40,076 nucleotides of DNA from Pelargonium nanum (taxonomy: Eukaryota > Streptophyta > Magnoliopsida > Geraniales > Geraniaceae), in assembly GCA_036897485.1 (NCBI GenBank), contig JAYMTF010000319.1, positions 1 to 40,076 of the forward strand, written 5' to 3'. Shown here piece after piece: positions 1 through 10,827 of the stretch. The notes below the pieces were generated by a model that worked only from the letters and a program-made list of their open reading frames with translations, ran no database searches and was not told the DNA's origin. The position numbers were made by a program, and so were the translations under genes. Within the stretch, counting starts at the first letter, position 1, and every line of letters starts with the position of its first letter.

Positions 1-135
1 ACGGAGCCGGTAACGGAACCGGACGTCGGGTACTAAATTGGGTCAAAAATAAAAATGTAGGTACTATGTCTGGTAAAATTAAAGTTTGGGTACCAATTGG
101 TATTCTAGTAAAGTTTGGGTACCAACTATACCTTT
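1..135. mobile_element. Edge-truncated repeat with a duplicated TTTGGGTACCAA motif
   Basis: The window opens inside a low-copy-looking repeat. The motif AAAGTTTGGGTACCAA occurs twice, near 83-98 and 112-127, in the same orientation. The left part (GGTAACGGAACCGGACGTCGGG) has the look of the GC-rich terminus of a plant class II element. No coding capacity or complete terminal repeat is visible because the element runs off the window. The superfamily is not assigned. Confidence 0.4.
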
Positions 136-188
136 AACCCATTTAGAAACGACAATTGTTTTCAAAACCTCTGACAAAATATGGTATG

Positions 189-300
189 TGACGTGGAACT
201 CCAATTGACGTGGATGGATGACGTGGTGTTCGTGCTGACGTGAATAAGGTTACGTAGCGTCCAAGGGGTGGGACAAATATCACGCGCGAATCACGTGACG
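189..300. promoter_or_regulatory. Cluster of five ACGT-core (bZIP/G-box type) sites upstream of the CFM2-like gene
   Basis: TGACGTGG occurs at 189-196, 206-213 and 219-226, TGACGTGA at 236-243, and the palindromic G-box context TCACGTGACG at 291-300. Starts of the first four are spaced 17, 13 and 17 bp. Such motifs are classic binding sites for plant bZIP (TGA, ABF, HY5-like) and bHLH factors. The array lies 100-210 bp before the start codon. It directly adjoins the repeat at the window edge, so it may be part of the same transposon and not an evolved promoter. Function is inferred from motif identity only. Confidence 0.4.
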
Positions 301-393
301 AGAATGGAATGGATTAGGCAAAGCTATTCGTAAACGCTCAGGAGCTGCGATACTGTCTCCGACGCCGAGATTGGTTTGGAGCTGCGAAACTCC

Positions 394-414
394 ATGAAAT
401 GTTGCTTCATCTAA
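394..414 (+). promoter_or_regulatory. Six-codon upstream ORF overlapping the CFM2-like start codon
   Basis: An ATG at 394 opens a six-codon frame that stops at TAA 412-414. It overlaps the proposed main start (ATG at 399) in another frame. Scanning ribosomes would meet it first, five bases earlier. It could lower translation, or the main start could be reached by leaky scanning because the first ATG has C at -3. Its presence in the mRNA depends on the transcription start, which is not visible. Confidence 0.35.
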
Positions 415-3400
415 CCACCTCTTCTCTCCCGCCAAGAGCTCTACCTTCCGACCCATCTCTCTCCTCTTTCTTCCCATCTCCTCAAACCCTCCGTTCCCAA
501 AACCCCAAACCTCACAAGACCCCCATCCGCTGCTCCGCCGCCGACTCCGACACCCTCCCCAAAACCGCCATCCAGCGCATTGCCGAAAAGCTCCGCAGCC
601 TCGGCTTCACCGACGACGATAACCACCCTCCCAAGCCCCAACCCCGCAAGGGCTCCGCCGGAGAAATCTTCGTCCCCTTGCCCACCCAATTGCCCCAGCG
701 CCGCGTCGGCCACACGCTCGACACCAGCTGGAGCACCCCCTACAACCCTGTCCCCGCTCCCGGCTCCGGCAATTTCATTACGAGGTTTAATGAGTTGAGG
801 AACGAGACGAAGGAGCAGAAGAAGTTGCAGAAGGGGCTGGTTAGGAAGAAGGTGGAGAAGGTGCCGACTCTGGCGGAGTTGACTTTGTCCCCGGAGGAGC
901 TGAGTAGGCTGAGGACCCTTGGGATTGGGCTGAGGAAGAAGTTGAAGATTGGGAAAGCTGGGGTCACTGAGGGGATTGTGAATGGTATTCATGAGAGGTG
1001 GATAAGGTCGGAGGTCGTGAAGATAGTCTGTGAGGATTTTGTTAAGATGAACATGAAGAGGACTCATGATTTGTTGGAGGTTTGGCTATTTGAATTTTGA
1101 ATTGTGATTGTGCTATGTGCTAATTAATGTTTTTGAGACTGAACTCACTTTGTTGATGCTGTTATGCATTTAATTTGTTATATGAATTGAATTGGGGAAA
1201 AAAAATCAAAACTTGAATATAGCTTTTGCGACTGCAGTTGCTGGTGAACATAATTAATAATCACTTCGCCCAAACCCGGTAAATGTCATTAGTTCAAACA
1301 AATCTATCTTTAGTTAGAAACACACCATTTTTTCTTTGTCATTTCAGGGAGAAAACTAAGTCAGTCAGACCCAAGGGTTGTGGCGTAGTTGGCTACACAG
1401 GCTGTGTGAGTGGGAAGAGCGCTTGCGTTTGATCCCCGCTCAACACACCCCTGGGGGGAGGGATGAGCTTTAACTGTGACTTACCCTCGAATGAGGATTA
1501 GTCTAGGTGTGGTAAAACGGCTTAAAGGTGCCAACCGCGAGTTTGTGGGCCCGCTTAGGAAACCCATGGTTTATACCGGAAAAAAAGAACTATGTCAGTC
1601 CATTTCTACAAAGGATGATCCCAAATCCATGTGACTGCTTCTATGACTTGTTTTTGTGACCTTGAATTGGCCTCACTTAAGATGAGAGATGCTTTGATCA
1701 AGTTGAATTTAATGTTGGTTAATCACTAGATATGTTGGTCATATATAGTTTACAGTATCAGCTCTGACATGTAATCTCAATTATGCTCTGCTTGTTGTAA
1801 TGTTCAATTGTATTATGACATTCTCAGAGGAAGACGGGAGGTATGGTTGTTTGGAGATCTGGAAGTAAAATAATTTTGTACCGGGGGGCCAATTATAAGT
1901 ATCCATACTTCTTGGCTGATCAAGTTTCAACAAGTGGATCTCCTCATAATACATCGTCAGATTCTCAAACAGAAGGTAATGACATGGGGAACTGCTCATC
2001 TGGCGTTGATGGTGTGGAACCTGCTGGGGAAAGCTCGACCAACAAAATGGTTAAGCCAGCACTGATACAAGGTGTTGGCCTTCAAAATAGAGTAAGATTT
2101 CAACTACCTGGGGAGGCACAGCTTACAGAAGAAGCTGACCGTTTATTAGACGGACTGGGACCGCGTTTCAATGATTGGTGGGGATATGAACCACTGCCTG
2201 TTGATGGTGACCTCCTACCTGCTGTTATTCCTGGGTACAGGAGACCGTTCCGCCTTCTTCCATATGGTGTACAGCCTAAACTTACAAATGACGAAATGAC
2301 CACTTTAAGGAGACTTGGCCGACCCTTGCCATGTCATTTTGCTATAGGTGAATTTGATAACTGATCACTCAATTGTTTTACTCTTGTTAATAGCACCTCT
2401 TTACTTGCTTTACTCTTTGTAACAGGTAGAAATAGGAAACTTCAGGGGTTGGCTGCTTCTATTGTCAAGCTTTGGGAAAAATGTGAGATTGCAAAGATTG
2501 CTGTCAAGAGAGGAGTACAGAATACTAACAGTAAGCTAATGGTTGAGGAGTTACAGGTTGGCATCTATCTATACTAGCCATCTATTTTTATGTTTTATCT
2601 TCACATGTTTGTGTTGAAGTGGGTGATAAAGCCCCGCATACAGTTTGCTAATCATGAGTTTTTAAATATCGTTGTAGCTTGTGAGTGTATAGCTTTTATA
2701 GCCCCAATACCTATGCATAATTGCATATGTTGAAGGGCCCATGACATTTTTTTAGTGAAAACTATAAAATGTTGGAATAGTAGTATTCTCGTATCAAATC
2801 TCTATTTAAGATGATAATCTTTATACAGATGGGAATGGAGGGAGTGCCTGTCATATAATTTTAGTATATGAACTCATCATGTTAGAGCTGTTTATCATGT
2901 TTTGCCGTTGCGCCCTTCTTTATCAGCATATACAGAAGAGATATTCATTGGGAAAATATATTGTTGCAGTGGCTGACTGGAGGAACTATGATTCACCGGG
3001 ACAAGGAATTTATTGTTTTATATAGGGGAAAAGATTTCCTACCTCCTGCAGTCTCATCTGCTATAGAAGAGCGTAGAAGATCTGGAATTCATTGGAAGAA
3101 ACAAACGACAGCAAATAGTACACCTCTGGCGGCTGCTGAGGACCATGAACTTGCAACTGTAGGGCATGATTCTGATGATAAATTTGATGGGGATAATGAG
3201 CAGGAAAGGGCCCTTCAAAGAAAGAAAATGGCCTCTGAGGCAGCTCTTAAGAAGATCAGCTTCAAGTTATCAATGGTATGGTTTTATAAGGAGCTTCAGT
3301 TGGCGTTTTGTTCAACTCTTATTTATGTTGCACAACAATTGTTTCTCACAACAGGCAGAAGAAAAGAAAGCTAAGGCAGAGAAACTTCTAGAAGAGCTGG

Positions 3401-6400
3401 AAAACACTCAGACTGCTCAGCAACCTGAAGTGGATAAAGAAGGAATAACAGAAGAAGAAAGATATATGCTAAGGAAGGTTGGCTTGAGAATGAAGCCTTT
3501 CCTACTATTGGGTGAGTTTTTTTTTTTTTTTTCTTTAGTGCAAGGTTTTCCCTATTCTGGTCCACAATATCTTCCTCCCTCAAGAATAAACTGAATAAAC
3601 TTTGAAAAACCTGTTGAACATCTGATTACTGGACAGCCCCTGATAAGAACTTCTCTCTTTCCATGCTCAGGTAGACGAGGGGTTTTTGATGGAACAATTG
3701 AAAATATGCATCTTCACTGGAAGTATCGGGAGCTTGTAAAGCTACTGTGTAATGAGAAAAGCATTGAAGACGCTTATCAAGTAGCACAGACCTTAGAAGC
3801 AGAAAGTGGTGGGATTTTGGTGGCAGTGGAGAGAGTGAGTAAGGGTTACACAATAATTGTGTATCGTGGAAAAAATTATGTGCGTCCTACTAGTTTGAGA
3901 CCTCAAACTCTCCTAAACAAAAAGGCAGCCTTGAAACGCTCTATTGAAGCGCAGCGTCGACAGGTAAGATTAACTTGTTTTTACATACACACACACACAC
4001 AAAAATATGTATATCTGCATGATTTGCTGATAGTCTCCCGATTTCAAATGAAACTCACCAACTTACAAGAAGGGACTAAAGTGAGGATCAAGTAACACAA
4101 TCCCATTAGTTTAAGTAGACTATCTTTCAGAAAAGAAAAAAAAGCTGACTAGTCAAATACAATTGAAATTTGAAATTACAGATGATACCATATACTATGA
4201 TTATGGGCGGAGGCAGGAAATTTATATAGGTGGGGCCAAAAATTATGTAAATACACACTACAATTTAAATAAAAACAGAGTAGCTTTCATCAGTTCACAC
4301 TTCATACTTGGAGATTATTAACAGAGATAGTTAATCTCTTCATCATCCATGATTGTGAGACACAAATAATTTCGAACAAGTTTATATTGCTTCCGATTAT
4401 ATAAAACTACTTGTAAAAACTTGTTTGATTTCCTTTAGTTAAAAAGGCTGGCTTGGAAGTTCTAAAGTTTGAAATATTAATTTCTGCTTCAATTGAAATT
4501 ATTATAAAAAAAAGTTTATTTGATAAACACTAATGATATTTTTCAAGGGGGGAAAACAAAAAATAAGATGAATTACAAAACTTAAATATAATACTAGAGC
4601 GTAACAAAGAAAATAGTTTGGCTAACTGAATACATCTGAATACCCATTAACATTAAGTTGTGGTCCAAAATCATATAATAAAGCATCCAGAGGATCAATA
4701 TTTAATAGCCACTACACCTGGAAGCAATAGCTATAAAAGCCATAGTAATGGTATAATTTCTCATATAAGATAAAATTTGAAGACAACTACTAAAAGAAAC
4801 TCACTTTGAGATGTGATCAAGTGGAAAACAAAATATGGAATATTAAGCTGAGATTGTTATTTTTAAGGGAGTATCTAAACTGTCCTAAGGTCAAATATTA
4901 GACAATAATCTGGTCTGGCGTGTGTCTGTAAGATTAAATTTGAAGGTAGGCAGGACTCTCTTGGGCCCTGCCTCACCTCTGCCCCATTGATGATTAGGGT
5001 TGCTTGGTTTGGCTAGATTTTTGCTTTCCGTTGTGGTCATGACCTGTAAAATGAGGGTAGCTACAGTGGATGATCATGTCATGTCATTTGGATTTGATTA
5101 TTTGAGAGAACATATTCAGTTCTTCAGTTCATTTTAATACTTTACCAGTTATGTTATTCGCTTCAGCATCTTATTCTGTTTATTATTTTTGTGCCAGTCT
5201 TTGAAACTTCATGTTTTGAAGCTCAACAGAAACATAGATGAGTTAAAACTTCAGCTGGTGAGTTAATTTTCTTCCATTTTTCTGAATTTGCCGTTATTTC
5301 TAGACAAACTTCCTAACTATATAGAACTAATTTACTGTACTATCATAACCCAGGTTAAAGACCAGGAGGTAAGCAGTATGCTGTCAGTTGATGAATCGAG
5401 ATCTCAATCAGTTGGTTTTCTTGTAAAGCTCTTGATTCTATAATCATTATGAGGAAGTAAATTCATAATCTCAAGTTCAATTACATTACTGTCATAATTT
5501 AGGTCAAAGAAGAGATGAATGCTTTGGAAACTACCAGTTTTGTGAGTTCAGCACCTGAACTCAAGTCCAGTGATTGTCCACATCCCTCAATTTCTGTTTC
5601 CCTTGAAGAGAATGCTGAGGTAAGAAAAATATTTTTTCAAAAGTGATCACTAACTGAAATCATTATGATGAAGTAAATTCATAATCTCTAGCTACTGTCA
5701 TAATTTAGGTCAAAGAGGAGATGAATGCTTTGGAAACTACCAATTTTGCAAGTTCTGCATCTGAACTCAAGTCCAGTGATTGTCCACATCCCTCAATTTC
5801 TGTTTCCCTCGAAGAGAATGCAGAGGTAAGAAAAATGTACTATCAAATTATTTATTTGGACTTCAAGTCCAGTGTTTTGGGGATGTTTTTCAATTTATAT
5901 GTAGAAGTAATGCACCTTGCTTGCTGCACACACAATACAGATGCATTCAAAACCATTCAAAAAATATGATGGGTATATCCTATGCATATGCTCTTGAATG
6001 TCTTTATATGATTTCATATTTGTTACATTTTTTATGATATATTAATTGTTTTATTCGCAAATGACATCCAAAGTTGTTTTTAGTTTAATCTTTACCACCA
6101 CTGGCCACCCCCACAAGTGACATCTAAATAGTGTTTGGCATGATTATTTTAGGTTGGAGACAAATATGGAGTTGCTTCAACTTCCGTAAACTTAAATGAT
6201 GACATGGACACTGTAGCTGACAGTCTACAAGCCTCTGAAGAGGATAAACTGATCGGTTACTCTTCACAAAATGATAGAAATGAGACTGACAACATGGAAT
6301 TGGCGCCGCCTTTTGAATTGGCAACCAATGAAAACCCTGAAAGTAAATTCACAAATATTGATGGCAAAAGTTCTTGTGACACAGCATCTGGGCCTGATAA

Positions 6401-7713
6401 TCATATGGTAGTGTCGAGAATTTCTTCTATATATATTTGATGATATTATTTTTCTTCTAATACTTAGTATAGTTCATTTAGATTATAGTTGTAACTATAA
6501 GGAACGAGATGCTCTTCTGATGCTGATTACTGTGTTTCTAAGGATGAAGCAACATGGTCATCAATTGAACCAGTGAGCTCTTCTGCTGATGCTGATACCA
6601 GGCTTTGTGCTTCTGATAACGAAGCAATGCAATCATCTGTTGAATCAGTGCAACCTGATTTGGAATCGTCATTCAAAAAAGTTGCACAAAACGAGGCAAA
6701 GGAGCTGCATTCTGGACGCATACAACTCTCTAATAGAGAACGGCTTCTTCTGCGAAAGCAAGCCCTCATGACGAGAAAGCGCCCAGTGCTTGCAGTAGGT
6801 GATAATCGTTCCTATTATGGTTTTCCATCATCTCTCATTTTTGTTTATCTTACTGTTAATATTAGCTGGGGAGGGGGAATGAGTAAAAGTTACTTGTCTC
6901 AAGGCTCAGAGAGTTTAGCCTTCTCTGCTCTATTTGCTTGATTTTCACTTGCAACATGGTCTCTTGCATTAAAGGTTTGCAATGATTCTTTGGTTGCTTA
7001 CTATTAAAGCTAGTAATTAGAGCTGTCAACCATAAATTTCTTCTCTGTATGGTATTTCATCTATTTTAAAATGTTCAATTGAGGACTCAAGATACCTTTT
7101 GTTGAGAAAGCCGTGGACTTCCTTGGAATATGTCCTATTTCTCTTACACCTCTTTAACATACGCTCCCAAATTTGACCTACCTTAATATGGAGTATACTT
7201 TCAATGATCCTATTCAGTTTATTAAACGAAAACATATAAACTCATTAACCTTTTGTATTTGTGCTTCTTTTTGTCATTTGTTAGGGAGAAGCAATGTTGT
7301 CACAGGTGTGGCAAAAACAATCAAGGAGCATTTCAAAAAGCACCCTCTTGCTATAGTGAGTATCAAAGGCAGAGCCAAAGGGACTTCGATCCAGGAGGTG
7401 GTTTTTAAGCTGGAGGTCTGCTGTCCGGAAACAATCAATCTTCTTAATTTGGAATTAGTTTCAGTGTATTGGCTAACTGTGTCTTTCCTCTCATTATTTA
7501 CAGCAAGCAACAGGTGCAGTTCTAGTCTCCCAGGAGCCTAGTAAAGTGATACTTTACAGGGGTTGGGGAGCAGATGATGAACCACACTACATTAATAAGA
7601 AAAATCGAAGAGTTGTTAAGAAAAGACCAGCAGTAAGCAAAGAGAAAGAAGCTCGACCCGCTGTGTCGCCTGACCTCATGGAAGCGATCAAATTTGAATG
7701 TGGGTTGCTATAA
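399..7713 (+). CDS. CFM2: CRM-domain chloroplast intron-splicing factor, CFM2-like (14 exons, about 1082 aa)
   Basis: Exons: 399-1079, 1828-2347, 2426-2556, 2970-3275, 3355-3511, 3671-3963, 5198-5257, 5354-5368, 5503-5619, 5709-5825, 6153-6407, 6543-6798, 7285-7415, 7504-7713. All introns are GT-AG and the joined frame stays open. The product has a Ser/Pro/Arg-rich plastid-type leader, the conserved [14 protein letters not shown] segment, and four CRM RNA-binding domains at about 155-255, 379-480, 577-680 and 946-1040. Each CRM domain ends in an ILYRG/VLYRG/IVYRG-type strand. GxxG loops are GKAG (domain 1) and GRRG (domain 3), but GRNR and GRSN in domains 2 and 4. Arabidopsis CFM2 has four CRM domains and helps splice the plastid trnL group I intron and some group II introns; the same role is inferred here. 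An acidic linker (about 697-945) contains a duplicated exon and a 15-nt microexon. Exon 8 is the least certain: a 69-nt version ending at 5422 is also open. Confidence 0.9.
1368..1587 (+). mobile_element. tRNA-derived SINE in intron 1 of the CFM2-like gene
   Basis: The left part has a Pol III A box-like TGGCGTAGTTGG (1381-1392) and a B box-like GCGTTTGATCC near 1425-1435. A unique body follows, ending in a short A-rich tail. It is flanked by an imperfect target-site duplication, AACTAAGTCAGTC (1354-1366) and AACTATGTCAGTC (1588-1600), with one mismatch in 13. A second copy of the family lies near 38935-39105. Sense orientation relative to the host gene. The tRNA-like head and target duplication support a SINE; the family name is unknown to me. 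Confidence 0.75.
4204..4989. mobile_element. Non-autonomous class II element in intron 6 of the CFM2-like gene
   Basis: The left end reads TGGGCGGAGGCAGG and the right end, reversed, reads CAATGGGGCAGAGGTGAGG, an imperfect terminal inverted repeat. The direct repeat ATGATTA lies immediately outside both ends (4197-4203 and 4990-4996). The interior is AT-rich with no ORF of note. It accounts for most of the 1.2-kb intron between exons 6 and 7. A hAT-like element is possible, but the seven-base duplication is not diagnostic. Confidence 0.55.
5440..5840 (+). repeat. Tandem duplication of a complete exon plus flanking intron
   Basis: Two units of about 206 bp lie head to tail. Each contains a 117-nt exon (5503-5619 and 5709-5825) preceded by matching intron sequence that ends GTCATAATTTAG. 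By eye the exons differ at 8 of 117 bases and 3 of 39 residues (Ser/Asn, Val/Ala, Pro/Ser). Both are phase 0-0, so either can be included or skipped without a frameshift. Confidence 0.9.
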
Positions 7714-8213
7714 CCAAGACTGTTAGGCAGTATTTAAGCTTGCAACAAAGGTATTGCTACAATTGCTGCTCCATGTTATTGTTTTTGCTGTGAAATGCTT
7801 TATGCGCTCATGGTGAAAGATTCTTCCCCCCATTTATCCATGCAGGAGAAGCTTTTCAAATCAGATGGTTTTATATCTTGCTTCAACTGTGGACTTAACC
7901 ATATGACATTGTGTCTCTCCCTCTTTCCTATACACTTGTTTCCCTGTCGGTCAAGCATATATTTTCTATTTTCAGAGATACCACATGGATTTTGCGATGA
8001 CAGGCAAAAGAAAAAGGGGAAGGACAGGAACACAAAGGTTGAAGAATCCTGGAAAAAGAAAAGGAAACTATACATTCTTCGGTTCTTCCCATGTAAAAGT
8101 GAACATGAAATGATATGGGGGATGTGTTGTATAGTGGGGTTGAGGAAAATCAAAGCTGAAAAGGATTGATTACAAGAAATTTGTACAAAAAAAAATGCAT
8201 GTAAATGCATCAT
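7714..8213 (+). other. Probable 3' UTR of the CFM2-like gene
   Basis: No protein family is recognisable here. A 124-codon open frame at 7795-8169 is rich in Lys, Phe and Cys and has no domain; it begins 82 bases after the CFM2 stop and is read as UTR. No clear AATAAA signal was seen, so the 3' end is undefined. Confidence 0.4.
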
Positions 8214-10380
8214 ATCTCACTGAACTGGATCAATGAATGTGTGGTCAGAACCCAAATTTGAATGCCAGAATGAAGCCAAATAGAGACAGACTGATGATGA
8301 TGAACATTTCTGATTCAAGAAAAATATGATCATAGGTACTACATCAGGTTTTGAACCTGTACCAGCAATTGGTAGGTATGTATCTGCTTTCACTTCCAGT
8401 TTTCTCCGAGATAGAGTCTGAGTCTTTGTGTTGTACAAAGAGCTTCCATTTTCACCTGAAAGAACACTGTTACATTAGAAAAGCAACGTGTCATTGTTCA
8501 CTTCTTTTCTTTGCTCACTCCATTTTCAACTTGTAGTTCACATTTTGGAACATAGTGTGTGTGTGTATATGGATTGGTAGTGTAGTCAGTAGTGTACTCC
8601 ACTTTCTTCACTCATTCTCAACCCCAACTCTACATTATTGACCCAACCCAATCAGTTCAAAATAACTTTTTATTTGTCTTTTTTACATATAGTACGTTAA
8701 TTTTTATTAGTTTTCAATACTTTTTCTCTCATGGGTCATTCTTGTAGCAACGTGTATATCTTTTGTTACCGTTCTATATAAAAAAATTATAAGTTTCTCT
8801 TTCTGGTTACTACAAGGTTTTAGGTTTTAACTTTTCAAATTCTAATTTTATTTGCTTTTGCGTTGTAATATATTATATAGTATGTAATATATGTATAGTA
8901 TAATGAAATGACTGGAATGAGTTACTTTTTGTCGGACTAAATTAACCTTTAGATGCATAGGGATGGGGTTGGAATATTTCACATTTTCGATGAACTCAAT
9001 TAGTGGTCCCAAACTGATATTCAATCGCACATTTTATTAGGCTACTTGTTCGAGTACGAGACAAAATTTTGTTCTTTTTTTTTTTTTTGACAGGAATGAC
9101 GAAATTTTGTTCTAATGTTCGCTTCTAAAATTTTATTAAAATTACTCTTTTTTATGATGAGAAAACTTAAGTGCATTGTACACGTAAGTGAACCATATAT
9201 CCATGCAAAGGGCCTCGTTACAACCAATATTTTAAAAATCGGATTAGACAGACTGGTTCAATCGATTTAATTGAGTAGACGTTTTGAACCACATCTCTCC
9301 AAGAGTTGTCCAAACAAAAGATCCTTCTGACAAGTGTGTTTGAGTACAAAACAAAACCTTGCCCGCTAGCCTACATGCCCTGGGGGATTTTTATTGGACA
9401 TGAAGTATTTATTATCGTGTTTTGTTTGTTTGTTTTAAACCTGTAAAACACGCACGAGTTGATAACATGATAAAAGTTAAAATAATATGTCAATGCTATT
9501 AGATCATATCATTTGTTAATCATTTATTATCATCATCTTCAATCTCTCATATAACTTTGGCTGCTTATGTTTTGACTCTGCGTTTATTTTCGTCGATTGA
9601 ATGGTTTTGGCATCATCAACACCGGTGGCTTCTCTACAAAGTTGTCTTCATCAAGGATCAAGTCGTGCTCTTTTTCCGGCATCTCCATTGAAGCTCTGAC
9701 CAACTCTTTCCGGCATCACCATCCGGTGACTTTTGGGTTGCTATTCAATCACAGCTAACTATCATTTATGATTTGATTTTGGGAACCTCACATCTTCTCT
9801 CACATCATTCATTATCATCAACCATGAGTCTTTTTCCAAGACTTTTTTTGTTCTTTCAATTTTAGCATGTTTTCAATATTGTATTTTTCCTCATTTTTAT
9901 TGGAGTTATTTTTTGCTCCTTCACTTGTACTTTTGTTACTCTTTTTGGATTAATAAATAAAGTACTTATTGCCGATAAAAAAAATTATTAACCTCTTTCT
10001 CCGCCTCTCCTAACTAATTTGCTTTCAACCCGTCTCATGTTTCTTACATGTATATTTATCATTCAAATGTATTGTAGCTAACGTGAAAAGGTGAAAATAC
10101 AATATAAAAGTAACATTAATTGCAGCTCACATAATAACTTTTCGCTTAGTAAAGCCACCACGACAATGTTCCAATATAATTATTAAACGTATCCTATCAG
10201 TGTTTATATATATCCATGCAACAATTATACAATTACTAAACATATTATTTTTATATTTATACTTATTTGACCTCTAACACAACACGAACACTATCTGTTA
10301 ATTCCAATTGGAGCGGTGAATAAGCACTATAGTAGTTTGGTGAGTGACTTTATAAGGCGCTAAGTATCAACGATATAGAG
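8214..10380. other. Intergenic AT-rich DNA with a LINE-like tail
   Basis: No supported gene. A short TG tract occurs near 8555-8568 and a poly(T) run near 9075-9089. From about 9830 to 9988 the sequence is pyrimidine-rich, then reads GGATTAATAAATAAAGTACT followed by an A run (9980-9986). That is the typical look of a plant LINE 3' terminus. Its 5' end and coding region are not visible. Confidence 0.35.
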
Positions 10381-10470
10381 CTAGGGTTTGAGCCCTCCAC
10401 CTACTTATTATTGTATTGTTGAATATATGTATAGTGTCTTGGGTTTCAACTTTCATGCGTGGTCATCATT

Positions 10471-10522
10471 CTCTTTCTCTCTCTTTTTCCTCTGTCAGAT
10501 GAGAGGAGAGAGAGAGAGAGAG
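10471..10522. repeat. Adjacent CT-rich and GA-rich tracts (inverted microsatellite pair)
   Basis: A CT-rich tract (10471-10493) is followed after a few bases by a GA-rich tract (about 10501-10522). The two are mutually complementary, so a transcript could fold into a hairpin. CT/GA tracts are common in plant 5' UTRs and core promoters, which hints at a transcription start here. Confidence 0.5.
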
Positions 10523-10629
10523 GACACAGCACACCACACCACAAATCCATTAATAAACTTGAAAACTATGCATTATCTTTCTTGAATGTTGCCTTAGTTT
10601 CAACGCCAAAACCTAAAAAAGCAATCATC

Positions 10630-10827
10630 ATGTCTTCTCCATCATCACCATCACCACCTTACCTATCTTCTTTGCTGCTATCACCATCATTGCTCCCACA
10701 AAGCATCATCATCATCATTATCATCAACCATGTTCATCAACAACCACTTCTTGAAAGTAGTCACAGAAATATAGAAAAGATCAAAGAAACCACAAGAGTC
10801 AAGTATGTTGTGTCTGCGACTTTCTGA
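10630..10827 (+). other. Short unassigned ORF downstream of the CT/GA tract (65 codons)
   Basis: An ATG at 10630 opens 65 codons with a Ser/Pro/Leu-rich start and a run of seven Ile encoded by an ATC/ATT microsatellite, ending at TGA 10825-10827. No family is recognised. Its position just after a CT/GA tract suggests a transcribed region, perhaps a small peptide or noncoding RNA. Low-complexity composition means chance is equally likely. No convincing microRNA hairpin was found in 10830-11700. Confidence 0.15.

Noticed and set aside
441..1067. 208-codon minus-strand open frame opposite CFM2 exon 1
   Set aside because: It is the antisense shadow of a GC-rich coding exon; the plus strand encodes the conserved CRM1 domain.
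1368..1450. Functional tRNA gene
   Set aside because: A and B box-like motifs are present but the cloverleaf is not intact, the body continues as a SINE, and a second copy exists.
7795..8169. 124-codon frame downstream of CFM2, considered as a separate gene
   Set aside because: No domain, biased composition, and position just after the stop fit a 3' UTR.
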